DNA of 64,000 nt from the NCBI GenBank assembly GCA_935421135.1, contig OW285192.1, forward strand, positions 7,469,501 through 7,533,500, in the 5' to 3' direction. The notes beneath the pieces are model-generated. The model saw only the letters and a list, made by a program, of their open reading frames with translations. It had not been told where the DNA came from and did no database searches. Shown here piece by piece: positions 12,301 to 27,300 of this stretch (within the stretch, counting starts at the first letter, position 1; every line of letters begins with the position of its first letter). This stretch comes from Bugulina stolonifera. Its lineage: Eukaryota > Bryozoa > Gymnolaemata > Cheilostomatida > Bugulidae. Made by a program: the position numbers and the translations under genes.

Positions 12301-15300
12301 TTAAAATTGGAATCCTATTGGGAATGCATACGACTCTCTGTCAGCACGCCCATAAAGGCGGCCATAGAAGCCGGCTCCTGATGTTGTAGTGACACTGTGA
12401 CTTCTCCCACTATCTACAGTTACAGTGGTGGTCATCCTGTTAGAGCTGGCGATTCGGTTCCAATTTTGGTTGATTGGTTGGCCATTGAGTCTCACATTAC
12501 CTGTAAATAACATACAGTCATTACTTTGTGTAATGGCTTACCAACAGTATGAATTCACGTGCACATTGCATTATTGTATATGCTGGATTGTTATGAGTTA
12601 GAAAGACTAGTGTAACACCTCTGATGTAGCGTTAAAGAGGGAGTATTTCCAAAATTGACCAAAACCAATCAAAAGGCTGAATAGCTTGTTGAATAGTACT
12701 TGCCTAGAGCTATTCAAAAAGGTCTGCCAGTGCAACAGCAGATGATGTCATCTACCACAAATGGATCTCAAACAAAGGCAGTCTATGTCATCTGAGTAAC
12801 CCGGTTAACCTTGTTATAAAGCACATGGAAAGGTTCTTATTCAATAACTTTTCTACCAGCCAAGAGTTGATAAACTCCTTCTACGCTTTTAATAACATGA
12901 TACTTGGCCACATATATTCACTTGTCTTTTTTATTTCAAACATCAAGGAAGTGCAATTAGCAAGAAAACTTCTCATATATTTGAGGGTATACTACAATGA
13001 GAAGGCAACTTCTTCATATTTTCTAAAAACTCCCATGAGTGAATAGAGGTAGTGGGTAGCCTAATTTCCAGTACTTTTTCAAAATACACCTAACTACTTG
13101 TGGTAAAACAATATTAGCGCCGAAAGAGAAATACATAACTAAATTTAGCATAAATGGTTTCCAATTATATTTCTCTGCTCATACAAGGGAGGACAACTCA
13201 GGAAGACTACCCAGTCTTTGGTGCTACTTCCACTTTAAAGAAATATTACTTGTAAGCCTATATGCAATAGCAACTTAGATTCAGCTTTATTATAATGTCC
13301 AATGATACTTGCCTTGTTGTCCATCGGCGATAACCAGGGTCAAGAAGTTGATATAATCAGCACCAGGTACTCTACCACCAGTGTAGACCGGGGTAATGAA
13401 GGTAGCTGAGGTGATGTAGTTATCTACAGATGGTACAACGAACATAGCTGGATCTGCTTCCTCAGGGTTATCCCTACCGTCCTGAGATTTGACAAACTGA
13501 ACAACCATCACTGGGTTACTGGCAGTGAGCACAACCCTGGCGTTGGAGCTGCAAAAATTGAAAGAATCATGGTAATCAATATTCCATGGTTCTACATATT
13601 GTTGTAACTTACAGGCTACCTAAAATATGACAGTGGACTCTGCTTAAAAACCGCTATCATTTTCCTAGTCCTCAACAGAACGATATTTGCAAGACTGGTT
13701 TACTTTCCCATTTTTACAGGTATTTCGTCAACCACATGCCTTAATAACAGTGAATACAGGTACTATTTTATCAATGTAATTGCAACAAAATATCACATTA
13801 GGCCTACAGTGGATGACCTAAATAGTACGATGATTTAAATCTACAAAAAGAAACGACTGAAGATTAATAAACCCAACTAATTCACACTATCTAGCAACTC
13901 AAATATTCTAATTTGATCATAATATGTAGACTGCAGGATGCTGCAGTCTATATCTGCTTGGAAATGCTTACTTGAGCTCGTATTGAGTGACGCCTCCTGC
14001 GTTAAGAGTGCCAATTAGTGCTCCATCTACTCGGATTTGGGTGTTAGATTCCCTGGCAACAATTCTGAGGACATCTCCAACCGTTCTCTGTGGGAATGGT
14101 ACCAAATGGAATGTTGTTCCATAAGAATCTGTGCAATAAAACGATAGTATTTTAGTAGACATTGTGCAAATCACATACTATCTAAACATGCCAAACTCTA
14201 GCATCAACCTAGATGCAGTATAAGTAGTCATAAGTATTCAGTTAGTTAGGTTTTTGGGATTAACAGCAAGTAACTTTATCCAATTGAAATCATAACAACA
14301 GCTATATTAAGCAACACTTTCTGTGCCTGATGCTGTTGTTTGCCAACCAGAACTTTAGGAACCACATGACAGTTGAAAAAGTACTAGTTCCAAGAGTTTA
14401 GTATTATTTCAGCTTAATTGAGGTAGAAAGCACTGACTTGTTGGCAACATTTGTTGTACCAGATGGTCTCGAGAGCCTGAGAGTTGAATAAGTGTTCTGA
14501 CATTTCCTGAGAAAACTGCAGTTCGGCGATTGGATTGTACTCTGGTACCAGTCAGGTCTCCTTCGCTTTGAGCCTGATACACTTGGAACCTGTTTAGGTC
14601 AACTGTGAAACTGTCTCCGCGTCGGAAGGTATTACCATTAACTTGCACGTTGAGATTATCTTGGTCCGGCAATGTAATAGTTACCTGAGAATTATAGAAT
14701 TGACGATAAATACTTGATCATAGTATCTGAATCTACAGAATTTAGTAGACTAGTTCCCTTCTTACTCTCACTCAAACCTCGAAATTCGTCACTCACCCTG
14801 GTGTTATCTTCTGTCGCTACAACTGCAAACTCTGTTTGCAAAGTTGACGGGGACCATGAGCACGTGTAGTAGTTTGTACCAAGAGAACTGACAGGGTAGA
14901 CGAGGAAAGCATCATTTGAGAATTTCTCCTTGTTAACACCATAGACAACAACATCTGAGCTTGCTCTATGAATGATAATGGCATTATACTGTAGTCAGAT
15001 ATTGATATAAAAGCTGATATATGGTTCTTTCTGTTGATAATTTTTCATGCTACACGTCACCTAGGTGCTGTCTACTATCACTAGTTAAAAAGTAACAAGA
15101 CGCTACTACTGCTTTGATAGGAGAAGGTGTTGTGTTGTTAAAAAAGAAATAGGAATGTTATTTCCAAAGATCAAATTTGAAGTAGATACATAATATATGT
15201 AAGTTTGCTACAGATGGATGGATCTCTGAGGTCATGCAAGCCAATTGAGGACTTGCATACAAGAACTCAGTAAATGAATGTTCATACCAGTAGCCCTGGT

Positions 15301-18300
15301 GTGAAAGTGGCGTTGGAAAATTACTGCAGACTACAATATTTCAAACATGAAATATCTTGGCTATTTGAGATTTTATAACCTTTAATAGTAGCTAGGCTGT
15401 TGTAAATTGAGATCTTTTAAAACTCTCTTACCCTTTTAGCCTGTTTACCCTGTAACAGCAAGTTGTCAACAAATATTACAACTTTATTCATTAGCGTTTA
15501 GTAATGCTCTACACCCAGTGAACCTTTCCTCTAGCATCAACTAAATGTAGTTCTTATATTTTATGGTTCATAAGTCATGAGGTAACACTTTAGAAGCAGT
15601 GTGAACATAGGAAAATTTTCCTTTTCATACTGCACTAGGCCTGCAAAACTATTGCTCCTGTGAAGAGAATGATGATCCATTTAGTATATCATTACCTCAC
15701 ATAGATTGTGTTGCCAGTTATACCCTGTCCCTGATTCCTCAGATGCGCAGCTAATCCATATCCCTGAACTTTTGATGCCCCAATCATTGTTGAGATATCA
15801 TACGATGGGCGGTCCACTAGTGGTACTCTCACAGTTACCATAGCATCTTGTGACCCAACAACAGCAACATAGAGCTCTAGATCGAGGTCTAGCGGATATT
15901 CTACTGTGTTCTCCATGTATGTCACATAGAACTCTGTACCAGCTGACAGGCCAGCTGCAAACAGGGTATGCATATGATGTACATATTAACAGTCAGATAC
16001 TTTACAGCATTCACAGAGAATGTGATACAATATGTTAGAGCTCATACACCAGTTTATGTATCCTGATGAGATTATAATGTTGTCATAGGCTGCCTACCTC
16101 CACAGTCCTCATCAACAGCGCCATCAACATCATCATCTATGCCATTGCACAGCTCTTCATCTACTGCTCCATCACAATCATTGTCAATATTATCTCCTTC
16201 TGCCATAGTTATCGGTAGGCATCCCTGTTCCACTAGCCTCATACCTACAAGTATATTTTGGAAAGCAAACTATTACTATGCTAATAGGGAAATGTGTGTG
16301 CAATACTGAAACAATTTGTAAAAGAATCGAAGGTTCTGTACTATACTTGTAGTAATACAGAAGGCCAGACAAAAATTTGTACATCTCTTCAAAGGCATGG
16401 TCATTTCAGAACGTTACAATTTGACTGTCAGATCAGAACGCTTAAAATCCTAAAGCACTATGTTAGAAAATAATGTGCATTGAACGTCGTGAAATATCTC
16501 TAAATACAGCTAGTCAACATGTTCTGTTCTGGCATAGCTAGACAGAACGTTTTCAAAAGGTACTTGGTACCATAAAACTTACCCAGTGGAAGAGCATAAG
16601 ATTCTCGATCTGCCCTTCCATACATCAAAGCTTGAAAGTACACGTCATTATCGATATGTGTCAGACTGTGTCTTCCAATATCATCGATCTTAATGACAGT
16701 GGCAGAGTACTCAGTGGCTACAACATATTGTATAATATTACCTATTGTAGATGACTGGTGTATTGATACTATTAATGTAAAATTGTTTTCTCTACATTGA
16801 AGTTCCTGCAACACCTTAAAGCTGCACAGGTCAAAATGCCACCGTGGAACGGATAATACTTCAAACTTACACCCATTAACATATTTTAGTCAGCGGATTA
16901 GCAGCTTCATTGTGTACATATAATAAAATAGCATAGGTCAAGTAAGCCACCGTGAGTACCAAGCATTATAAATGGTGCTAGATAAGACAAATCACTCAAC
17001 ATTGCTATCTGCATACTGAATTGAACCGAAGCAAATAGGAATAACTATATAATTATAGCAAGTAAGCAAAAAAATTTCCTGAATAGCTATAGCAAATCAT
17101 TTTTATTTTGTAGAAAATGCTTGACTAATATGGCCCTAAAGACTCGACTATTTGAGTGATTTGCCTCTTGCACACAACATGTTGGTCATTATCAAAACAG
17201 TGTCTGTCAAACTGCTTCAAACCTTTCAGCTAAGGTTATTATCGCCCGTATACTGTATATAACTATATGCATATCTACCAAACATGGATAGGCAGGGATT
17301 CACATACTAATGCAACCTTCATTCTTAGGACCAAGTTCCAAGGGTCTCACTAATTGTTATGAAGCGGGGCAATACCACAGGCGCATTATAACTACAGGTA
17401 TGTGAACACTAAGGCTTTCTACGCAAAGGTATTTCTCACACATTTTATGAGCATATTTCAGAAGCAGGTCTCATGATATACATTTATAATATGCAGCAGA
17501 ATGGTAGACTATATTATTATATAATATTCCACGTGCATGTAGTCGTAAGTTATTGGCCTGATATTAAATGCTATTCAAATTGTGTTAATAAAATCATTAA
17601 GTAAATCTTTTTGTTAAAAATTCATTGTACAAATCATAAGTTGCATAATATGTTCTTTACAAAAGTTCAACCACTTAAATTTATTTTCATTGCATGCTAT
17701 TTATATTGGAATGAGACTAAAGAATGTGACCCATCAATTCATCCTGCATTAGCAGTAGTAGTCTTGATAGCTGTTTTGTCTAAATACATGTAATGAGGCG
17801 TTAGTGGTAAGGCAATGGAACCTTTAGCCTCATGTTTAATTTAATGGACTCTCCAATACCTTGTGTATACTTGGCTATTTGGGAGAGTGTGCAACTACAT
17901 TATATAGCAGTGAGCAATGTCTACTCCAAAACCATGTGGAATTAAATCTCTGAAACAATTCCATTCAATTTCTCAGGTTAGCAGCACCAAACACCAATTT
18001 TTTTCTTTTTAAATCATATTTCCCAACGTGCAAACATGCGCAATGTGTTTTGTAGTTGGTTAAAAAACTCCACTTCTAGCCATGAGCAAAGCAGCATTGC
18101 ACCTAAAGCAGTTTTCTTGTTGAGGGTGTAGCATGCTAGCGTGTGATTACAAAGAAATGCCTAACTTACCTCCAGCTTTAATATCAAACAAGTAAATACA
18201 ACAATAATATTAGTGATGCTTTCAGGAGACAAGGTTTCTCACAGTCAGCAATAACAATTATGAAATAAGTATGTTCAATGTGTAAGATTGTTGGGTAGGC

Positions 18301-21300
18301 TACAGCAAATATTAATAAACATTCTTAGCAACAAGTATACAATTATGTCAATTGACAACACCTAGTAACAGAACAAATTTCGTGACGTTGTATGCTTTGC
18401 CTCTATTTAATAATTAAACATAAGTAATATTTTAAACGTGCAACCTTGCAAGTACTGAAGTATGGTGGCTATTGTTCTACGTAATTGATCTAATTTGATA
18501 GAAATCATGAGTACTGTAAATGTACAGTCTCTATACAAGTCATGATGTTTTTATGCAACAAATTGTTTAAAAACCATCATATACATGTTAGGGGGTTTGG
18601 CCACTTTCTATATATATAATGTACTTTTTGCAAGGAATTTATCTTTGAGCAGTCAGAGACTTGTTTCAAATCCATGAAAATACCAGCCCCTGACCAGGGT
18701 TTGAGCCCGGGGCCTCTACGGCACCTAATCACCTAGCACAGCATGTCTACTGCTCACCGGTAAAGCTTCCTTTTATAAGGTTGCTGAGCTGGTGTAGTGG
18801 GTAGCGTGTTCTGTTCACTGTGCTAGGCGATTAAGTGCTGTAGAGACCCCGGGTTCAAACCCCGGTCAGGGGCTGGTATTTTCATGGATTTGAAACAAGT
18901 CTCTGACTGCTCAAAGATAAATTCCTTGCAAAAAATACGTTGCATTATATACATGTAAAATAGTCAAACATCCAATACCAGGTTTGAGTAATACAATAAA
19001 CCATTCCCAAAGAGTCCATATTCAAATGAATCATCTAAATTTTTAATAATTAAATGATCTTCGTGAGTAATAATATCTTGCACTAAATACATGTACATAC
19101 CTGATAGTCGCACCCATGAAGGATTGCTAAGAGGATTGCCATCAAGTCTTAGACCATTCTTGTTGTTGTCATTAATAGCTACCATGACAAATGTGGTAAA
19201 TGGTTCGAAACCACCTGCTCCATCTCTCTGTCCTGTTCTTGGAGTAACGAATTGATAGTTCCTAGACCACTGCTCTACTGGAGGTATCATCTGCAGCATA
19301 GATGCACTAGTATATTTACATAGAATATAATAGTTTCAATCTTAAATAAGGTTGTCTTGTATCTTGCATGTAGTTGCTCATGCATCAGCTCATGCTTCAA
19401 TCGACGTCTAACTGCTGTGACAGAAGACTTGCAGTGCAAAGAAAAACCTCGATATTTTGCGCTCTCTGGGACAAGAGTCCTTTCTGAAAATTCAAGTTTT
19501 TGAGATTGTAAAGTGGCAACTAAACAAGCATCATAGTGATGAACAAACTTTTAAAGCATTGCCTTGCATTTGTATTATACATATGTATATTGCATCAGGC
19601 ATTTTCGTAGCATGGACATTTACAAGAAAGTCAAGAGATGGTTTGGTTATTTTTTTTACAATACTGGTAGACGGCCTATCTTATTTTGAAAATTTTTACT
19701 GTATCATTATTCCCAGCCAGCAAAATTACTGATTAAAATTCAGAAACTAATGTAGTTTACCAGTTTTACTTTCCATAATTAATCCCATGTAGGAAAGCTA
19801 GGATCTGAAGAGATCAGCAGTTCTTTTTCTAATTTGAGGTAAAGAAGGGGGACAAAATAGCGCAGGAGTGTTATATGGTTGGATGCTCTTTCAAACACCA
19901 CCAATGTCATTTACAAATCGACCTGGACAGGTAGTCGAGAACTTTAACCACTAGGCCACAGCTACAGTTCTACTTTATATACAGTCACCATGTATCTCTA
20001 GTTGATGCAGTTTGATTCAATTTTCCGTCGGTTCAAAATACTGTGATGGTACAGGACATTTGTATACGACTCCAGCTACTCGGATAAAACCTCATAGCAC
20101 CTTAAGTGCCTAGTAGTTGCCACAGCACTACTCAGCTAACATTCGTACTCTCATACCCAGCTGTCCGTATACTCATACTCAACTGTATTGCATGTCTAAA
20201 CCATTCATTTACTGTCTACATTCGTGTAACTATGTGTTTATATCCATTCTACTATATACCCATGTACATTCATGTATGGCAATTACTGAGTCTTTTGGTA
20301 CCTTTTATACCCATGTAAAGAGGCCCGACCTCTCAGAATCCCTTGATATTCATTTTGTACATGAATTGGATGATTATAAGCAACTTTTGTATAACCCGAC
20401 CTATTTTGGGTCGGCCGTCGGGCTTCCTGCGGCCATGTTGTTGCGCAACTTCCGGACGACCCTATGTCGTCTTTTCCCGACACTACGTCGGGCGGAAGTC
20501 CTTATACTATATAAAGGGCCATGTTTTATCATTCGTTGTCTCAGTCTTTGCTTGGCTTTCAATAAAGACACATCTATACTTATTATACAGAGACTTTCAC
20601 TTCCTTTTGCCAGGTCATTCGCATTAGCGAACCGCCTACTAGGTCGGATCACTCTCTTTCAAAGTGTAGTCTGAAGGTCAGACTTGGGACCAGATGGGTC
20701 GTCTCTGGTAGTATCTTACTACTGAGACCGCTCGATCTTTCATGTAATGAGAAGGCCTAGCACCACTCATAAGCACTTCATTTCTTGGGTCGGCAGTCGT
20801 CCAAGGACGGCCGCTCGCAAACCAGAAACCATTACAATACATAGTTTATTGGCGATTTCTGGTTTGTAAAGCAATCTGCACCAAACATCCTCTCCAAATT
20901 TATTAACCTTTTCAGATCATCGGTTGGAAATTCAAACACTCAAAATATCGAGTTCAAACACTCAAGAAATTGAGTACAAATACTCACGAAATCGAGTTAA
21001 AATACTCAAGAAACCAAGTTAAAATTTAATCTAGCACACAAAGAATGCCTTTGTCATACTGTATTGAAACTAGTCTTTGAAAGGCAGATAAATTGATTAT
21101 TTCCTGCGACTGGCCTTTCTAGTACAATCATTGTTTGTCTCTCAGCTGAAACTATGATTACTATAATTATGGTAGCATTAGTCATTTAATCTACAGTTCT
21201 CAAATGATTCCTATGAAATGTAGAACTGCCGCAAATTACGTACCATCATGGCTGGGTCAGCGTTATCTGTATCTTTGTTTGCTGTTGTTTTCACAAATTG

Positions 21301-24300
21301 GAAGACTTGAACTGGGCGAGTTGATGTAATGTGACTGTACTGGGTACTTCCAACTTCAATTCTCTGGTAGGCACCTAATGTGTGCGAAACGAGTCAAGTA
21401 GTCATTATTTTTTCATTCAGTTTTTACACATTCATTGTACAACAGGTTATTTAAAATGAATCATGCATATCGTATTAAAATACTATCATAATAATAATTT
21501 ATATCTCATTAATTTATTAACCAATTACATGTGCATTTTCATTTACTTTCAACTTTCCAATTAAATGCGGCCAATGAGGATTTCTAAGCAAAACATGGTA
21601 AATTTACGTGTAACACCTCACTGAAATCTAAAATACATGTACATCCTTATACTTTGTACTTTTATGACCTAGCTAGCAGGCCTACTACTTTATAGTCTAG
21701 TTCATTTTCTTACCAGGTGCTGACAGAGTGTAGTCTGTAGATTGTGTGGTACCATCTGTATTCTTGATTGCAACCGTAACTATGGTGTTGCTTGTTGAAG
21801 CAGTAACGTGAAAGATATCACCTCGATCATCTTGTCTTGGAATTGGAAGTGTTATAAATTCAACTCCCCACGTAGAAACTGGAGACAACTGTTGAACTAA
21901 ATGATCTCTAGAATTGGCAGTAGTTGGATCAACTCGAGCTCTTACGTTCCCTGTTGTAAAAAAGTTCATTTAATGTTGAAAAATATAGCTTCTAGTAGAA
22001 ACAATAAAGTCCTATTAAAAATATACATGTACTTATGTATTCATATAATCGATCAAAACCTATCACCATTAAAAAAATTTTGATATTGCCCTCCTTAACT
22101 GCCTTTTTGAATTACCTGAGAACACTACTATGGGTTTGTCAGATACGATATGTGCTCCGTTAAGATTATCACTGTCACTTGCTGCTTGAAACTGAGCAGT
22201 CTCGCCATAATTTACCGATACCGTAATAGAATCTCCTGGGCCAACGGTATTGCCATTAAATACCATAGATCCGCCAGAACTTGGGGCGGTAACAGTCACC
22301 GAAGTAGGTTGACCATCATCAAAAGCCGGACTGAAGGCAAACTCATTCTTATCAGTTCCTAAAATCATAGTAGCAAGTCTGACTGGTAGCGGATGTTTAA
22401 ACTACATTTTCCATGTACATGTATATTTGCAATACGCATTAGGTATTGTGATATATGATGAATTTAGTTGCATGTGCATGTTAAGCAATGTATTATGTGC
22501 AGTCAGTGAGGAATTTCTCTGCCCATGGCTCAATCGGTACTTACCAGGATGATAGTGCGATGTATAGTACTCTCTACCAGCTAGATCAACTGGGAAAGCG
22601 AGGAAACCATCGGTAGACCATGTTTGTTTATTAATACCGTAGACTACAACATCCTGGTCAGCCTTAATCCTGATAGCCTTAGTATCTATGCCATTACCGA
22701 GATGCCTAAGGGTTAGTGGCAGGTTATCGACAATTTCCACTTCTCCAGCTTGAATAGTTCCAGTCAAGGTTCCTGACTCGCTGGTTACAGTGTATGGAAC
22801 GGTTGCTGCACTGTCCACAGCTGAGAGGTAAATCTGCATTGGAAACGTACAATTATAGCCTATGAACTGATAAAAGGTCACACAGGCCAAGAGGGTTTGT
22901 CTCCTCAGCCTCTTTAGGAAACAATTGCTCCATTTAATTGACACTGGTAACAAAAGTTGAAAAGGGCATATAGATGAGCCAAGCCATGCACATGTCACCC
23001 ATAACCAATCACCAATGCCACTCACTAAATACTCACAGCATAACAATTAGGTCAAATCAGCTTCAAAAATTCATATGTAACGGCCATACCAGTATGACAA
23101 CCTTTTTTATGGTGTGCAAGTTTAATGTTAACTAAAACCACTCTTCAAGTAATCACTCGATTGATAATCTGTTTTCTCTCTTCTCTATTACCTCGAGGAA
23201 TGATTCTGCATTGGAATTATCATCTACGTTGTTCTCCATGAACATGATTACATATTCATTGCCAAACGCTTCAATAGATGTTGCCTCACAATCCTCGTCA
23301 ATCAATCCATCGCCATCGTCATCGATCAGATTACATGCTTCTTCATCGATCTGATTGTCACAATCGTTGTCTCTACCATCCCCTCTTGCCATCAATGATC
23401 TTTGACACTATTGTAGAGATACATACTCATTATAGTCTAAGTTTCCATAGCAATCATGATCATTAGATAATAATCTGGTTGTCAGTTGGTGACAAAGAAA
23501 CGTATAATAACTAAACTACCTGGTGACCTTCATGGACCTCAGATTTGCAGGTCTTTGCCTGTTATTCCCTTGATGTAACAGTAACGATGACAAATACATA
23601 TATTACATCTGTGCACTCATAAAATGTCAAGTATTAGTATTAGTATCAAGTTGTTCCCAAATACAAGATTGCTCATGTGTGCCTAATAGCAATAACAATA
23701 TTTGTGAATAGCAAACACTTTATGCCATAAATACATAAGGCCATTAGCGTAGTCTATAGCATGACTCCCGCTCTCAATAGTAATCGAATGTAGTATGCAC
23801 GCAGTCACTGAAAGGACAAATTAATCTACACCATAGAAAGCATGCATAAATCTGTGACCTGTATCGGGTAGACATATCCACACAAGGTGATTATATATGA
23901 GAAGAGAGACAAGTAGTGTGCAGTAAGGTTGCACACAGATACTACACCGTGTGAGAATGTAAAGAGATATGTATAACAGAGGTGGTAATACCACTTTAAG
24001 GAGATATGTATGACAGAGGTGGTAATACTACAACATGTACTTTAAAGTTTGCACCAGTAAATCTGACTATGATAGCATATTATAACACCATTGTGATAAC
24101 AACTGTGTACAAATGCATATGAACAAAATATGTTATAACCAATGAGAGGTATGTATGCATTACAACGCATGATCAACCAATGAAATACATGTATTGTAGC
24201 AGACCACGTATTGCATCATATCAACCAATAATATGCATGCATTCTATTGTCTCAACCAATGGGATGCACACAATTAATTGCTTCACAAAGGTTGATGATA

Positions 24301-27300
24301 CTCGAGACGGCTAGATCACAGTATACTTTGTAATATGATTAACTAGACATAACACATGTTAGATGCCCAGGATCTCTGAAACATTCTATGTTCACAAATT
24401 GCACACACGTATACAAAGTATAATCGAGTAGAGATAGTTATATATTTATTTTGAAAATAGATTCTACTAAAAATCACGTTTCTGCAAGTTTTTTCACAAT
24501 AGTAAACGAGTCTAAATGGTAGACTAGACAATGATTCAGAGATCCTTGGTGAATGTTAACCGTATACAATGGGATAGAGTAACATGTAGACATCATTTAG
24601 ATGTAACCTATGGTTACGGGAGAGGACAGTGATTCATATACTTACTCCACGAGTTGAAGGTACATTTACACGTGTATTTGCATGTGCATTCACATGTGAA
24701 TTCACATTTACATTACCAGTAAATGTTGGACGAAACCTTATCTCTCTCTATATTCATAATAATTAGACATTTTTACATTGTAACCATGGTTGTGGCACTT
24801 AGATTTATTCCTATTCAAGTACCAACATGTAGATGGAAGAGCATGATTTTTGAGTCATATATAAGTTCAACCTCGCACATGTTGTACATGTAGATAATTA
24901 CAGCATGTAATAATATGTTTTAGGCATGAAATCATGGCATATAACAAATATATCTTTACAAACAGATAAAATAATATAAATAAATGTAAAATGTGTAAAG
25001 GGACTCATTTCAGTTTAACCAGTATCTACATGTACAATCATACTATCAATTCCAGCTGAGGAAGTCTTGCAAAGCAAACAAGATTTTTATTACAAGAATA
25101 CTCGCATGCTCTGAGTCTACATAACTATGGGATGTTCTCAAGCTATTTTGCTTATGCATGTACATGTACTTATTAGCTTGACACGTTTCTCAGGTTATGA
25201 ATATTTGGTATATCCTTGAAAGCATAATGTTTAGTCAACTGCCATAAGGTAAACTATTTCAAATTGAAAATAGTCTAAAATGATCACAATAATTGTTTAG
25301 CCTTTCAGCATATCATCCCTCTAAAATAATAGCGGTGATGCTTTAGTACATAATAGACTTACCCCACTGTTGCTAAGGTCAGCTCCCAATGCGAAACCAT
25401 AACTTTCTCTGTCTGAAGCTCCATACACCATTGCGGAGAATCTCTGATTGGAGGTGTGGGTGAAACGATGTGTATTTGAACCGATAGCAACCCAACTCAT
25501 GGCTACACCATTAACAAACCTCCAGCTAGTACTGATACTACCCCCGTCCATTCTTAGACCATTTCTCTGCCCTTCCTACATGTAAATAAGTAATAGTATA
25601 TCATGTTAACTGTAAGCTTTTAGAATGTGGAATGGGAATACATTCATTTCAAAACAAAGATTTTAACATTTTCTAAGTAAGTTCAACTAAATCTTCAGTC
25701 ACTGTTATCTCGGCCTGTACTAATATTTACTGACATTCTTATCGCGTATTTGCAATGACCAAGGTTGATCTACAAAATGTATATATAAACACAACAGGCT
25801 TTGCAGTATTCAGCTCCTATGTAAAGGGAATATTTTGGCTTGAACTTTACTAGTCTAATGGAGTCCTGTAGTATTGGTATCTTTCAGTGGACATAGGCTG
25901 TTTTTGTTACAGCATAATATTAAAAGAGACAGAGTTGTGCCCTCGCTCACAAAATTAATGCAAATCTTACAACATACATCAAGAATATTCTACCTTGAAT
26001 AAGAAAACACAAGACATGCTCAACCTTTATATTATGAGGCCAGCTGTTATATATCCAAATTTAATAGCACCATAGAAATATTAGTGTGCAGGTACAAGTA
26101 AGTATACCATCAAAATGGTAGAATTTGTCTCATGCTCTTATATATATACTTAGACTGTGATCATGGACTTACATCAATTGCCAGAAAGACAAAGTTCTTG
26201 TCATACGGGCTACCTTTGTTGACCTCAGATGTAAGAGAGGGAGAAACGTATTTATTCAACCATTGGTCCCTAGATACAATCAGAAACATAGCAGGGTCTG
26301 CTACGTCTTGACTTTTACGTTCAACTTGTGATCGAACCATCTGAATCACCTGTTAAACAGATGTAATGATCGGTGGAGTTAATATCACTTTTGGTAATAA
26401 TTCTGCAATGGCCGCCATTTACCACTTTATGTAACTATTGTAGCACAACCACTAATGACATCACAGAAGTCTGGTGAAGAATAAAAGGATAAACATGACT
26501 CAGTTACGTTTGTAATAATAATATATTATATTCTAGGGTGCTCATTGTCATTGTCAGTTGGGTGACAGTTATTGCAAAGTAAACAAAATAGACAAATATA
26601 ACTATTGCTTCAATCTGACAAAAGAACAAAGGCAATGTTATTTACTGTTCAATGCTCATGACATCACAATATACATGTATACTGCATTATCTGTTCTTAG
26701 TTATCTATAATAAAGATAGGTCACACATGTACATGTATATACACACTGTATCTACCTACCTCTACATCATCAGTTGCCCTTATATGCACCGGTGAGCTTA
26801 TTTCAATCTCAGTAAAGCTGCCGGGATTATCCAGCCTACGATTTATGACAGAGCCACCCTCAGTTGTTATTGTGACATCTGTGCTTTGTCTCACACCTGC
26901 AAAATAAACTCCTATCTGATCATCCAGCTCTCATAAACACTATCAAATTTTTATAAATTTCACTTAATCGAAGAAGTGTTAATGACATCACATAATAGCA
27001 AGTCTGTAGGACATCTTTTGATGACATTTTCTGTCGTTTTAGGCAAAGATAAGGGTCACAATTTAACAACATGCCTGGGGTACATATTCCTTAACTTTTC
27101 AGTATTTAGGAAAATATGTAGGCCTACACACAACTCTTAAAGTACTGTGTTGAATGTCACTGAGAGTAGTTTGTGACTAACTTACTGATAACTCTCACGA
27201 CATCTCCATAGTTGTCAGATCTTGGTACAGGTTCTAAATAAAACTCCCTTCCAAAGTCTCCTGTAGGATGAAGTTGTGCAACCAAATGGTCACGTGAGCT

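Larger units (their letters stand above)
19291..21243 (-). other. 1.95-kb intron with a solo LTR and short repeat array
   Basis: An intron of the IgGFc-domain gene holding the solo LTR at 20042-20836 and, next to it, an array of ~24-base units (20931-21023). No exon was found between them. Confidence 0.7.

Noticed and set aside
18784..18880. A functional tRNA gene
   Set aside because: Box A- and box B-like sequences are present, but acceptor and anticodon stems do not pair convincingly, and the sequence sits in a foldback with a second partial copy.
20117..20674. 185-residue open frame and overlapping frames on both strands
   Set aside because: They fall inside solo LTR 1; the homologous LTR 2 does not keep the same frame.
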